A stretch of DNA of 64,000 bases from Flavobacteriales bacterium (lineage in GTDB: Bacteria > Bacteroidota > Bacteroidia > Flavobacteriales_E > Vicingaceae), in contig JAJCYO010000115.1 in the NCBI GenBank assembly GCA_029262875.1, positions 1 through 64,000 of the forward strand. The letters are read 5' to 3'. Below the pieces are notes generated by a model that was given only the letters and a program-made list of their open reading frames with translations, was not told where the DNA came from and ran no database searches. Made by a program: the position numbers and the translations under genes. Shown here one piece after another: positions 35,012-43,580 of the stretch (positions are counted from its first letter, which is position 1; every line of letters starts with the position of its first letter).

Positions 35012-36372
35012 TAAGCTATGGCTTTAATCATATCCTGCTGTGTAATGATATGATGTTTATCCCCATCAAAATTAACTAAAACAGCTTTTGCTCCTTGCTG
35101 AAATTGTTTAGAGATGTTCTCTATTGAGGTATCTTCTTTAACTATTGGAAATGCTTGCTCCATGATATTTTTCACAGGCAACTCTTTCAATTCTGGACTT
35201 TCACAAAGCTTAGCAAACAAATGATTATCTGTTAACGAACCTGCAAAACCACCATCTCCAACCACAGGTATTTGAGAAATACCATATTGGTTCATTAACA
35301 ATATCGCTTGTGATAATGGGTCATCCTGAGTAACCGTAACCAAATGTTTCCCTGCATGATCTTTAATTAAATCCAATGCATTGGTTTTTTCCTCATCTAA
35401 GAACCCTCTATCTCTCATCCAATCATCATTAAACATTTTACCAACATAACGGCTCCCATGGTCATGAAATAAGACTACAACCACGTCATCTTCTGTCAAT
35501 TCATCTTTTAACTGTAACAACCCTTTTATAGCTGACCCTGCTGAATTCCCTACAAATATTCCTTCTTCCTTTGCTAATTTTCTTTGCCAAACTGCTGCAT
35601 CCTTATCGGTTACTTTTTCGAACTTATCTATAATGTCAAAATTCACATTCTCAGGTAAGATGTCTTCTCCTATTCCTTCTGTGATGTATGGGTAAATTTC
35701 GTTGTCATCAAAAACTCCTGTTTCATGGTATTTTTTAAATACGGAACCGTAGGTATCAATTCCCCAAATTTTGATGTCTGGGTTTTTCTCTTTTAGATAT
35801 TTTCCCACTCCAGAAACAGTTCCTCCAGTACCAACTCCAACAACAAAATGTGTTATTTTTCCTTCGGTCTGTTCCCAAATTTCAGGACCAGTGCTCAAAT
35901 AATGTGCTTTAGCATTTGAAGGGTTATCGTATTGATTAACATACCAAGAGTTTGGTGTTGTTTCCGCTAAGCTCTTAGAAACAGAATAATATGAACGAGG
36001 GTCATCTGGTGGGACATTGGTTGGGCAAACATGTACTTCTGCACCAACCGCTCTTAAAATATCCATCTTCTCTTTTGACTGTTTATCGCTCAAAACACAG
36101 ATTAGCTTGTATCCTTTTATGATCGCAACTAAAGCTAAGCCCATTCCAGTATTTCCAGAAGTCCCTTCAATAATTGTTCCTCCAGGTTTCAATCTTCCAT
36201 CCGCTTCAGCATCTTCAATCATTTGAAGCGCCATTCTATCTTTTACCGAATTTCCGGGGTTAGTGGTTTCTACTTTTGCTAAAACTGTTGCTGTAATATC
36301 TTCACAAGTCTTGTTCAATTTTACCAAAGGAGTATTTCCTATTGTCTCAAGAATATTATTGTAATATTTCAT
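35011..36372 (-). CDS. Cystathionine beta-synthase (PLP enzyme with C-terminal CBS pair)
   Basis: A 453-residue fold-type II PLP enzyme of the cysteine synthase/cystathionine beta-synthase group. The PLP lysine is Lys44 in NPGNSVKDRMA; the substrate loop EGTSGNTGMGLA and the phosphate-binding GTGGTVSG are present. Two CBS domains fill the C-terminus (from about 335). Architecture and length match cystathionine beta-synthase rather than CysK. A role in transsulfuration from homocysteine and serine is the likeliest, with O-acetylserine sulfhydrylase activity as an alternative. A TACATTTG box lies at 36402-36395. Confidence 0.87.
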   Translation of the reverse strand: MKYYNNILETIGNTPLVKLNKTCEDITATVLAKVETTNPGNSVKDRMALQMIEDAEADGRLKPGGTIIEGTSGNTGMGLALVAIIKGYKLICVLSDKQSKEKMDILRAVGAEVHVCPTNVPPDDPRSYYSVSKSLAETTPNSWYVNQYDNPSNAKAHYLSTGPEIWEQTEGKITHFVVGVGTGGTVSGVGKYLKEKNPDIKIWGIDTYGSVFKKYHETGVFDDNEIYPYITEGIGEDILPENVNFDIIDKFEKVTDKDAAVWQRKLAKEEGIFVGNSAGSAIKGLLQLKDELTEDDVVVVLFHDHGSRYVGKMFNDDWMRDRGFLDEEKTNALDLIKDHAGKHLVTVTQDDPLSQAILLMNQYGISQIPVVGDGGFAGSLTDNHLFAKLCESPELKELPVKNIMEQAFPIVKEDTSIENISKQFQQGAKAVLVNFDGDKHHIITQQDMIKAIA

Positions 36373-36394
36373 ATTATTTGGAATAAAATTTTTG

Positions 36395-36402
36395 CAAATG
36401 TA
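36395..36402 (-). promoter_or_regulatory. Probable -7 box for the cystathionine beta-synthase operon
   Basis: The minus strand reads TACATTTG, 23 bases before the start codon. It lies between the preceding permease stop and this gene, so the operon can be transcribed separately. Confidence 0.45.
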
Positions 36403-36419
36403 ACAATTACCCTTCTAAA

Positions 36420-37649
36420 TTAATCGAAGCGGATTGCTTTTACTGGTGAAATTTTTGTGATAACATAAGACGGAATGACTAACATTAAAATACATATGGC
36501 TAATGTGCCCGCATTTAATATCAAAATATTGAGGAAATTCAATTCAATCGGAACGACAGAAACATAATAAGATTCTTCTGGTAACGTTAAAAACCCAAAT
36601 TGTTGTTGAAGTATACAAATCGCAATTCCGATTACATTTCCCCATATTAATCCTTTAACAATAAGGTGTGTAGCATTGTACATAAATATTTTTCTCACAT
36701 CCCAATTAGGCATTCCCAGTGCTTTTAGTATCCCTATCATATTGGTTCGTTCTAATATTAAAATAAGTAAGGCTGATATAATATTGATAATTGCGACAAT
36801 GATCATTAAGATAATAATCACATTTACATTTAGGTCTTGTAGTTCTAACCAATTGAATATGTCTGGGTTTTGTTCTTTAATGGTTGAAGAATGCAAATCA
36901 TATCCAACAGTTCCATAAACATAATCACCAAATTCATCCAGATCCTCATAATTATCTATTAAAACCTCAAATCCACCAACTTGGTTTTTATCCCATCCAT
37001 TTCTCTTTTGAATATGGGCAATATCTGCTATTACATATAGATTATCAAACTGCTCCAACCCGGTTTGATAGATTCCTCTTACCTTAAAATCTTTTGGTCT
37101 AAGCTGTCCGTTTTGTTGTATAAAATAAAGGAACATTTTATCTCCTATGCCCAATTTCATTTTAGAGGCGATGTGATTGGATAACAAAATACTGTTGTCT
37201 GGCTTTTCATCATCTACTATGAAGGAGTTTCCTTCTACGATCTTTTCATTAAAAAATCCCCAATCAAAATCACTACCAATACCTTTAACCACTACCCCAT
37301 AAATTTCTTCCTTGGTTTTTATAATTCCAGCTTTAGTCGCATAAATTTGAATGTGCTTAATTCCTTCTACAGTATCCAATTCAGGGTAAAAGTCCTGGCT
37401 TTTACTAATCGGGCTTGCTTCATAAGTATTTTGGGAGTCATAACTCGTAATTTGAATGTGACTTCCAAACCCAATTACTTTGTTTCTTATTTCTCTCTGA
37501 AAACCAGAAACAATACTAAAAGCAACTATCATTACAATTAAACTTAGTGCAATGGCAATAATTGATATCCTAATAATGGGTTTTGTAAATTTCTTTGACT
37601 GACTGTCTCCTTTAATTATATTTTTTGATATGAAATATTCGAGGTTCAA
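36420..37649 (-). CDS. LolC/LolE-like ABC transporter permease (FtsX family)
   Basis: A 409-residue permease with the LolC/E layout: one N-terminal membrane helix (about 25-47), a large periplasmic MacB_PCD domain, then three helices (about 275-297, 325-350 and 370-395). It begins at a TTG codon (MNLEYFISKNIIKG), and this opening fits the Flavobacteriales members (NLEYFI..). In the Lol system this type of subunit extracts lipoproteins from the inner membrane. The ATPase partner is not in the window. A TACTTTTG box lies at 37688-37681. Confidence 0.85.
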   Translation of the reverse strand: MNLEYFISKNIIKGDSQSKKFTKPIIRISIIAIALSLIVMIVAFSIVSGFQREIRNKVIGFGSHIQITSYDSQNTYEASPISKSQDFYPELDTVEGIKHIQIYATKAGIIKTKEEIYGVVVKGIGSDFDWGFFNEKIVEGNSFIVDDEKPDNSILLSNHIASKMKLGIGDKMFLYFIQQNGQLRPKDFKVRGIYQTGLEQFDNLYVIADIAHIQKRNGWDKNQVGGFEVLIDNYEDLDEFGDYVYGTVGYDLHSSTIKEQNPDIFNWLELQDLNVNVIIILMIIVAIINIISALLILILERTNMIGILKALGMPNWDVRKIFMYNATHLIVKGLIWGNVIGIAICILQQQFGFLTLPEESYYVSVVPIELNFLNILILNAGTLAICILMLVIPSYVITKISPVKAIRFD

Positions 37650-37702
37650 GTTTATAGAAATTCATTTGGTTGTTGTCTAACAAAAGTAGTAATTTGTATC
37701 AG

Positions 37703-38938
37703 ATGTCTTTAAAGCAATTCACAAATATTCTATTAATTGGTATTCTCTGTATTCGGTGTTCTGGACAAGAGCCCGCACCTATCCAAAATAATAAGGTAAA
37801 AGTAATTGTTACTGAACCTTCAAAACTACTCCCAATAGTTGTCGGTGCTGAAAGAACAAATTCCTATCTAAAAGGCTTAGAAGGAAAAAAAGTTGGTATA
37901 GTTGCCAATCATACCTCCATGATCAAGGAGACCCACTTAGTTGATTCATTGGTAGGTTTAGGTGTAAATGTTGTTAGTGTTTTTAGTCCGGAACACGGTT
38001 TTAGGGGAACTGCAGATGCCGGAGAAAAAGTAAGCTCCAACATTGATAAAAAAACAGGACTACCTATTGTTTCTCTTTATGGAAAAAACAAAAAACCATC
38101 CAAAGAACAAATCAAAGGTTTAGATGTTATTATTTTTGATATACAAGATGTTGGTGCTCGATTTTACACCTACATTTCTACCATGCATTATGTAATGGAG
38201 GCTTGTGCAGAAAACAATAAACAACTCATTGTTTTAGACAGACCAAATCCTAATGGACATTATGTAGATGGTCCCATTTTAGAGAAAGAGCATCAATCTT
38301 TTGTTGGATTGCACCCTGTTCCTATTGTTCATGGTATGACCATTGGAGAATATGCCCAATTGATAAACGGTGAAGGATGGTTAGCTAATAAAGTTAAATG
38401 TGAATTAACTGTCGTAAAGATGGAAGGCTACGATCACACTCGACATTATAAATTACCCATTAAACCTTCTCCTAATCTACCAAATATGAGTTCGATTTAT
38501 TTGTACCCTTCCTTGTGTTTGTTTGAGGGAACACCCATTAGCGTGGGAAGGGGAACTGACAAACCTTTTCAAATCTTAGGGCATCCAAAAATGAAGTCAG
38601 ATCGCTATTCATTTACCCCTAAGAGTATGGCAGGTGCTAAGTCTCCTAAATTAGAAGATGAAAAATGCCAGGGTTATGACTTATCTTTTTTTGGTACAGC
38701 GTATATGAAAGGTAAAGGAACCATTAATCTTTATTGGCTCATTGAAATTTACACTAACTTTCCAGAAAAAGAAGGATTTTTTAATGACATGTTTACGTTA
38801 TTAGCTGGCACAAAAAAACTCCAACAACAAATTGAAGCTGGTAAAACTGAACAAGAAATACATGCTTCTTGGAAGGTTGGTCTTGAACAATTTAAGCAAA
38901 CACGGCAACAATATTTATTGTATACCGATTTTGAGTAG
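37703..38938 (+). CDS. NamZ-type exo-beta-N-acetylmuramidase lipoprotein (DUF1343)
   Basis: A 411-residue lipoprotein of the DUF1343/NamZ family, which in Bacillus and Tannerella cleaves terminal N-acetylmuramic acid from peptidoglycan fragments. Family marks are GLEGKKVGIVANHTS, VFSPEHGFRGTADAGE, DIQDVGARFYTYISTMHY and PNPNGHYVDGPIL. The signal ends at IRCSG (lipobox CIRC). I use ATG 37703 rather than the TTG at 37670. It is divergent from the LolC/E-like gene and upstream of the methyltransferase/nuclease island, which shows no sign of disrupting it. Confidence 0.88.
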   Translation: MSLKQFTNILLIGILCIRCSGQEPAPIQNNKVKVIVTEPSKLLPIVVGAERTNSYLKGLEGKKVGIVANHTSMIKETHLVDSLVGLGVNVVSVFSPEHGFRGTADAGEKVSSNIDKKTGLPIVSLYGKNKKPSKEQIKGLDVIIFDIQDVGARFYTYISTMHYVMEACAENNKQLIVLDRPNPNGHYVDGPILEKEHQSFVGLHPVPIVHGMTIGEYAQLINGEGWLANKVKCELTVVKMEGYDHTRHYKLPIKPSPNLPNMSSIYLYPSLCLFEGTPISVGRGTDKPFQILGHPKMKSDRYSFTPKSMAGAKSPKLEDEKCQGYDLSFFGTAYMKGKGTINLYWLIEIYTNFPEKEGFFNDMFTLLAGTKKLQQQIEAGKTEQEIHASWKVGLEQFKQTRQQYLLYTDFE

Positions 38939-39003
38939 TTGAATGTTAATATCATTTTTGTTTCAATTACCTCTCAGCTTATTAAATAGCTAATTTTATT
39001 TCC

Positions 39004-39873
39004 ATGAGACAACTTATCCCAAAAAATATTATTCATAATGAATGTTGTTTAAAAACGATGTCTGAAATGCCTAATGAGCTAATTGACTTAACCATTACTT
39101 CTCCTCCTTATGATAACTTAAGAAATTATAATAGTCATATAAAAGGAAATAAAACTGAATATAATGGCTATTCATTTCCTTTTGAAAAAATTGCAAAAGA
39201 ATTATATAGAGTAACTAAAAAAGGTGGTGTTGTGGTATGGGTTGTTGCTGATTCAACTGTTAAAGGAAGTGAAACAGGAAGTTCATTTCGACAAGCATTA
39301 TTTTTTAAAGAATGTGGATTCAATCTTTTTGATACAATGATTTACTCCAAGCCACCAAGAGGGGCAGTAGGAAATAACACAACATACTGGCAATCATTTG
39401 AATATATGTTTATCTTAAGTAAAGGAAAACCAAAAACAATTAACCTTATAAAGGATAGAGAGAATAAAGAATCAAGAAAAGGTGATAATGGTACAAAGAG
39501 ACTTCAAAATGGACAATTACTCCAAGTTAGTAGAGGTGGTTATGGCCAATTCGGAAGAAGGACTAATATATGGAAATATAATATCGGGAAAGGGCATTCT
39601 ACTCAAGACGACATAGCATTTAAACATCCTGCAATATTTCCCGAAAAATTAGCTCATGACCATATCTTAACATGGAGTAATAAAGGTGATTTAATATATG
39701 ATCCAATGATAGGTAGTGGAACAGTTGCTAAAGAAAGTATCTTATTGGAGAGAAATTATCTGGGAAGTGAAATCAATAAAGAATATTGTGATATTTCTGA
39801 AATACGAATTGCTAAATTAAAAGAATCTTTATCTAATTATATAGAACTCGAATATGTCGGAGCAGCAAACTAA
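39004..39873 (+). CDS. Site-specific DNA methyltransferase (beta class, N4-cytosine or N6-adenine)
   Basis: A 289-residue DNA methyltransferase with catalytic motif IV TSPPY (32-36) near the N-terminus, motif X HPAIFPEKL (208-216) and the AdoMet-binding DPMIGSGT (233-240) near the C-terminus. This motif order defines the beta class. SPPY is more often found in N4-cytosine enzymes, but N6-adenine cannot be excluded. The middle (about 145-200) holds a basic, Gly/Asn-rich region likely to be the target-recognition segment. The 3' end overlaps the start of the HNH nuclease gene by 20 bases. The region looks more AT-rich than its neighbours, with many ATA and AGA codons, and is probably acquired. 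Confidence 0.9.
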   Translation: MRQLIPKNIIHNECCLKTMSEMPNELIDLTITSPPYDNLRNYNSHIKGNKTEYNGYSFPFEKIAKELYRVTKKGGVVVWVVADSTVKGSETGSSFRQALFFKECGFNLFDTMIYSKPPRGAVGNNTTYWQSFEYMFILSKGKPKTINLIKDRENKESRKGDNGTKRLQNGQLLQVSRGGYGQFGRRTNIWKYNIGKGHSTQDDIAFKHPAIFPEKLAHDHILTWSNKGDLIYDPMIGSGTVAKESILLERNYLGSEINKEYCDISEIRIAKLKESLSNYIELEYVGAAN

Positions 39874-40258
39874 GAGATGTAAGGAATGTGAGATAGAAAA
39901 AAATATTGAAGATTTCGCTCCAAATCAATATGGCAAAAATAATAGAGTTTTAAGAAGACCTGTTTGTAGAGAATGTTACTCAAAAAAGGTTAAGGCTGAT
40001 CCAAAACTTAAGAGATTATTTGAAAAAGATAATCCAAGGCCAAAAATCGGTGAAGAATTTTCTTGTCCAATTTGTGTGCGAACTTTTAAAAGAGAGCATA
40101 ACAATGATGTTGTCTTAGATCATAGCCATATTGATGGTAGTATTAGGGGCTGGCTTTGCAATAGTTGCAATACGAGCTTAGGTAAATTTGGAGATAATAT
40201 TGAAACTTTACAGAATGCAATTGATTGGTTGCTTAAACATAAGAATTCCAATAGTTAA
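39854..40258 (+). CDS. Endonuclease VII-fold HNH nuclease, probable restriction enzyme
   Basis: A 134-residue beta-beta-alpha-metal nuclease resembling phage T4 endonuclease VII. An N-terminal zinc ribbon (Cys9, Cys12, Cys38, Cys41) is followed by a second zinc site (Cys71, Cys74, Cys102, Cys105) that brackets the catalytic DHSH (89-92). Asn106, directly after Cys105, matches the catalytic Asn of endonuclease VII. Restriction enzymes of this fold exist (Hpy99I). The overlap with a methyltransferase makes a restriction role likely; a recombination or junction-resolving nuclease is the alternative. It is adjacent to no phage gene. Recognition sequence is not predictable. Confidence 0.82.
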   Translation: MSEQQTKRCKECEIEKNIEDFAPNQYGKNNRVLRRPVCRECYSKKVKADPKLKRLFEKDNPRPKIGEEFSCPICVRTFKREHNNDVVLDHSHIDGSIRGWLCNSCNTSLGKFGDNIETLQNAIDWLLKHKNSNS

Positions 40259-40275
40259 AACTCTTGAAAGACTAA

Positions 40276-41472
40276 TTAAGTATAATCCAACTTAGTATTC
40301 TTTAACGCCAATATAGCCTCTTCAATTCCCTTGATGGTTAATGGAAACATTTTATTATCCATAATGTTTTTAATCATATCTATCGATTGAACATAATTCC
40401 ATTCTTTTTCTGGAACAGGGTTTAGCCATACCACATCCTTAAAATTCTTCTTCAATCGTTCTAACCAGACTTTTCCTGGTTCTTCATTGTAATGCTCTAC
40501 TGCACCTTGTTTAAACATAATCTCATACGGAGACATCGATGCATCTCCCACAATAATTACTTTATAATCTGAATTAAAGGTGTTGAACATGTCCAATGTA
40601 TTTACACGATCATCCCATCTTCGAATATTTTCTTTCCATAAAAACTCGTACAAACAATTATGGAAATAAAAGAACTCTAAATGTTTAAACTCATACTTAG
40701 CAGCAGAAAATAATTGAGAACACAATTCAATGTGATCATCCATAGACCCTCCAATATCTAACAACAATAAAACCTTAACAGTATTCTTTTTTTGAGGCAC
40801 CATTTCTATCTCCAGCATCCCAGCATTTTTGGATGTTTTAGAAATGGTTTTGTCTAAATCTATTTCTTCAGAAACACCTTCACGAGAAAGAATCCTTAAT
40901 CGTTTCAATGCCATTTTCATGTTACGTGTTTCCAACTCAACATCATCACGTAAATTCTTAAATGTTCTTTTGTCCCAAACTTTTACTGCTCTTCGATGTC
41001 TACTTTCATCCTGTCCTATTCTTATTCCTTCAGGGTTATAACCATATGCCCCAAAAGGTGATGTTCCTCCAGTCCCTATCCACTTACTTCCTCCTTGGTG
41101 GCGTTCTTTCTGCTCTTTCAATAATTCTTTTACTCTCTCAAGTAACTTGTCTAACCCACCCATTGCCTTTATCTTCTCCATATCCTCTGGAGACATAAAT
41201 CGTTCTCCATTTTTTCTTAACCACTCTTCAGGGATATTCATAACATCTTCTGTACTGATGGTTTCAACACCTTTAAAATAAGCACCAAATAGTTGATCAT
41301 ATGCATCAAGGTGTTCTTCGCTTTTCACCAAAATAGATCTCGAAAGAAAATAGAAATCCTCAACTGAATAATCGATTATATCTTTATCTAATGCCTCCAA
41401 CAAGGTTAGGTACTCCCCAATAGAAACAGGGATTTTATTGTTCTTTAATATGAGGAAAAAATCTATAAACAT
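40276..41472 (-). CDS. VWA-domain protein (CoxE-like) paired with MoxR ATPase
   Basis: A 398-residue cytoplasmic protein with a charged N-terminal helical region and a von Willebrand A domain from about residue 225. The MIDAS start is DIGGS in LLLLDIGGSMDDH; VGDASMSPYE supplies a later loop. The Gly-rich central part (GGTSPFGAYGYNPEG) is a family feature. Such proteins work with MoxR AAA+ ATPases in metal insertion or complex assembly. The gene begins 5 bases after moxR-like, so they form an operon. The client is unknown. Confidence 0.85.
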   Translation of the reverse strand: MFIDFFLILKNNKIPVSIGEYLTLLEALDKDIIDYSVEDFYFLSRSILVKSEEHLDAYDQLFGAYFKGVETISTEDVMNIPEEWLRKNGERFMSPEDMEKIKAMGGLDKLLERVKELLKEQKERHQGGSKWIGTGGTSPFGAYGYNPEGIRIGQDESRHRRAVKVWDKRTFKNLRDDVELETRNMKMALKRLRILSREGVSEEIDLDKTISKTSKNAGMLEIEMVPQKKNTVKVLLLLDIGGSMDDHIELCSQLFSAAKYEFKHLEFFYFHNCLYEFLWKENIRRWDDRVNTLDMFNTFNSDYKVIIVGDASMSPYEIMFKQGAVEHYNEEPGKVWLERLKKNFKDVVWLNPVPEKEWNYVQSIDMIKNIMDNKMFPLTIKGIEEAILALKNTKLDYT

Positions 41473-41477
41473 TGGAT

Positions 41478-42299
41478 TTAGTATCCTTTAACCACAACTT
41501 CTTTGTCTTGCTCATTTTTTAACAATGCTCCTAAATAAGGGGGAGTAGTTCCCATGTTTTTCACCTCATCTAATTCTTGTGTGGTAATTTTTCCAACCAG
41601 TAATAACTTAATCCAATCAATTAGTTCACTGGTAGAAGGTTTCTTTTTCAATCCTCTTTTATCTCTAAGCTTATAAAAAATGTCCATTGCCCTTTGCATT
41701 AGTTCATCTTCTAAATTATCATAATGTACATTAACAATTTCTTTTAATGTTTCTCTTTCCGGAAAACTGATGTAATGAAAAAAACATCTTCTTAAAAACG
41801 CATCTGGTAATTCTTTTTCATTATTAGATGTAATAATAATAATAGGTCGGTTTTTTGCTTTTATGGTCTCCTTCGTTTCATAACAATAAAATTCCATCTT
41901 ATCCAGTTCCAATAGTAAGTCATTCGGGAATTCAATGTCTGCTTTATCAATCTCATCAATTAATAAAACCACTTGTTCATCTGCTTCAAAAGCTTCCCAA
42001 AGTTTTCCTTTTACAATATAATTCGCAATATCGTTTATCTTTTCATCTCCCAATTGAGAATCTCTCAACCTTGATACCGCATCATATTCATATAAGCCTT
42101 GTTGCGCTGTTGTCGTAGATTTAATGTGCCATGTATAAAGTTGTTTATTCAGTGCTTTCGCTATTTCAAAAGCCAGTAATGTTTTTCCTGTTCCTGGTTC
42201 TCCTTTAATCAATAGTGGTTTTTCTAATTGAATAGCCGCATTAACTGCAATTGATAAATCTTTTGACGCGATATAATTTTCTGTTCCTGTAAACTGCAT
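41478..42299 (-). CDS. MoxR-family AAA+ ATPase
   Basis: A 273-residue AAA+ ATPase: Walker A GEPGTGKTLL (36-45), Walker B VLLIDEIDKAD (110-120), sensor 1 IIITSNNEKELPDAFLRRC, with TSNNEK and the arginine finger region RRC. MoxR proteins act as chaperones with VWA partners, here the gene directly downstream. The upstream region has a TAAATTTG box (42322-42315 on the minus strand) as probable promoter. Confidence 0.92.
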   Translation of the reverse strand: MQFTGTENYIASKDLSIAVNAAIQLEKPLLIKGEPGTGKTLLAFEIAKALNKQLYTWHIKSTTTAQQGLYEYDAVSRLRDSQLGDEKINDIANYIVKGKLWEAFEADEQVVLLIDEIDKADIEFPNDLLLELDKMEFYCYETKETIKAKNRPIIIITSNNEKELPDAFLRRCFFHYISFPERETLKEIVNVHYDNLEDELMQRAMDIFYKLRDKRGLKKKPSTSELIDWIKLLLVGKITTQELDEVKNMGTTPPYLGALLKNEQDKEVVVKGY

Positions 42300-42489
42300 A
42301 GTTATAATTTTTTACAAATTTACGAGTAATGTTAATGGTAAGATATGATAAATATCAAAAGAAGCCACTAAGTAGTTTCCCATACAAAAATTAGAGGTGT
42401 ATTACACAGTAAATTTCAGTTGTTCTGCTCTTTTATAGCCTTACAGTTTGGGCTACATTTGAAGTATAATAACATTAAAAATATGCACT

Positions 42490-42954
42490 ATGAATAATCA
42501 AGAAAAATTATCATCGACTTCAGACAAACACTGGATAATTGTGTTTGTAGTTTTAATCGGGTTAATGTTCGTTACAGTCTCTGTTAATGCGCAAGCCGTA
42601 AATGGAAAAGTGGTCTTTAATGGTGATGAGACAAATGATTATGTAATGAAATCCTTTAAAGTAAAAGAAGTTAATAATAAACTTTATTTCAAATTTTTAG
42701 TGCTTGAAAACAGATTGAATACCACTTACACATTAGAATCTTCTTCAAACGGAGATGATTTTTATGCTGTTCAGCTTAAAGATGGTTTTAAATCACCTAA
42801 TGGAACTCCATTATTATATTGTTATGCTGTTGATTTAAACAAGCTGAATGACAAAGTTTATAGAATAAGAAGAGATTCTCCTGATGGGGTTAATTATTCT
42901 TCACTTATTGAAAGAGACAATGTCATTAACCCGAGCTTATCAGCTCAGAATTAG
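42490..42954 (+). CDS. Secreted beta-rich protein, type IX-related domain likely
   Basis: A 154-residue protein with a hydrophobic segment after a 22-residue polar N-terminus (WIIVFVVLIGLMFVTVSVNAQA), cleavage probable after NAQA. The rest resembles the beta-sandwich domain that often precedes type IX sorting signals: NNKLYFKFLVLENRLNTTYTLESSSNGDDF, with a YxLExSxxGxxF core, and a final VYRIRR strand. No sorting signal follows, so it may be a stand-alone periplasmic protein. A TACATTTG box lies at 42454-42461. The stop overlaps the convergent Nudix stop. Confidence 0.6.
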   Translation: MNNQEKLSSTSDKHWIIVFVVLIGLMFVTVSVNAQAVNGKVVFNGDETNDYVMKSFKVKEVNNKLYFKFLVLENRLNTTYTLESSSNGDDFYAVQLKDGFKSPNGTPLLYCYAVDLNKLNDKVYRIRRDSPDGVNYSSLIERDNVINPSLSAQN

Positions 42955-43580
42955 AATTTCCATTCGTGCAAAACATGTCTTAACTCGTTAAGCATAAGTG
43001 CTGTTGCTCCCCAAACAATTTTTTGGCTAAACACAAAACTTGGCGCCTTTAAAATGGCATTATTTGAAAGACGTATTTTGGTTGGCTCCAGCTCATTAAC
43101 AGCTGTTAAATCCGACAATTTTAATTCAATTATTTCTTCTACTTCATGATTATCGATTATAAAGTGAGGATAATAATCAACAACCCCAACAACAGGCGAC
43201 ACATTAAATTTGCTTACAGGAATATAGACATCTGTTAATCGTCCGATTACCTCAACATCTGCCATTATAATTCCCACCTCTTCGTTCGCTTCACGCAAAG
43301 CAGTCTGTTCAATAGTTACATCTGATTCTTCTTGTTTTCCTCCAGGAAAAGAAACTTGTCCACTATGGGTTCCTTCATATTTCGGCCGCTGCATTAAAAC
43401 AATATGCGGTTCATCCTCTTTGATGTAAAAGAGTATTAATACCCCACTTTTTCTAGCTTCGGCTATTTCAGTAGCATCAAAATCTATCCTTCTATAGGGT
43501 GCTGCCTCAAGATGAGCTGCTTTGCCCGGCAATTCTTTTTTTAATCTTTCTGATAAATATGTTTTTAAGGATACGATCAT
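42951..43580 (-). CDS. Nudix hydrolase, CoA pyrophosphatase type
   Basis: A 209-residue Nudix enzyme. The Nudix box starts at PGGKQEESD and ends REANEEVGI, with the full GX5EX7REUXEEXGU arrangement. The preceding HSGQVSFPGG matches the UPF0035/CoA pyrophosphatase signature, so hydrolysis of coenzyme A to phosphopantetheine and ADP is likely. Its start overlaps the WG-repeat gene stop by four bases (ATGA). Confidence 0.87.
   Translation of the reverse strand: MIVSLKTYLSERLKKELPGKAAHLEAAPYRRIDFDATEIAEARKSGVLILFYIKEDEPHIVLMQRPKYEGTHSGQVSFPGGKQEESDVTIEQTALREANEEVGIIMADVEVIGRLTDVYIPVSKFNVSPVVGVVDYYPHFIIDNHEVEEIIELKLSDLTAVNELEPTKIRLSNNAILKAPSFVFSQKIVWGATALMLNELRHVLHEWKF

Noticed and set aside
38939-40275. 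Search for flanking repeats, integrase or tRNA that would make the methyltransferase island a mobile element
   Set aside because: No direct repeats, attachment site or mobility gene was seen at the borders by eye; I do not claim a mechanism of transfer.
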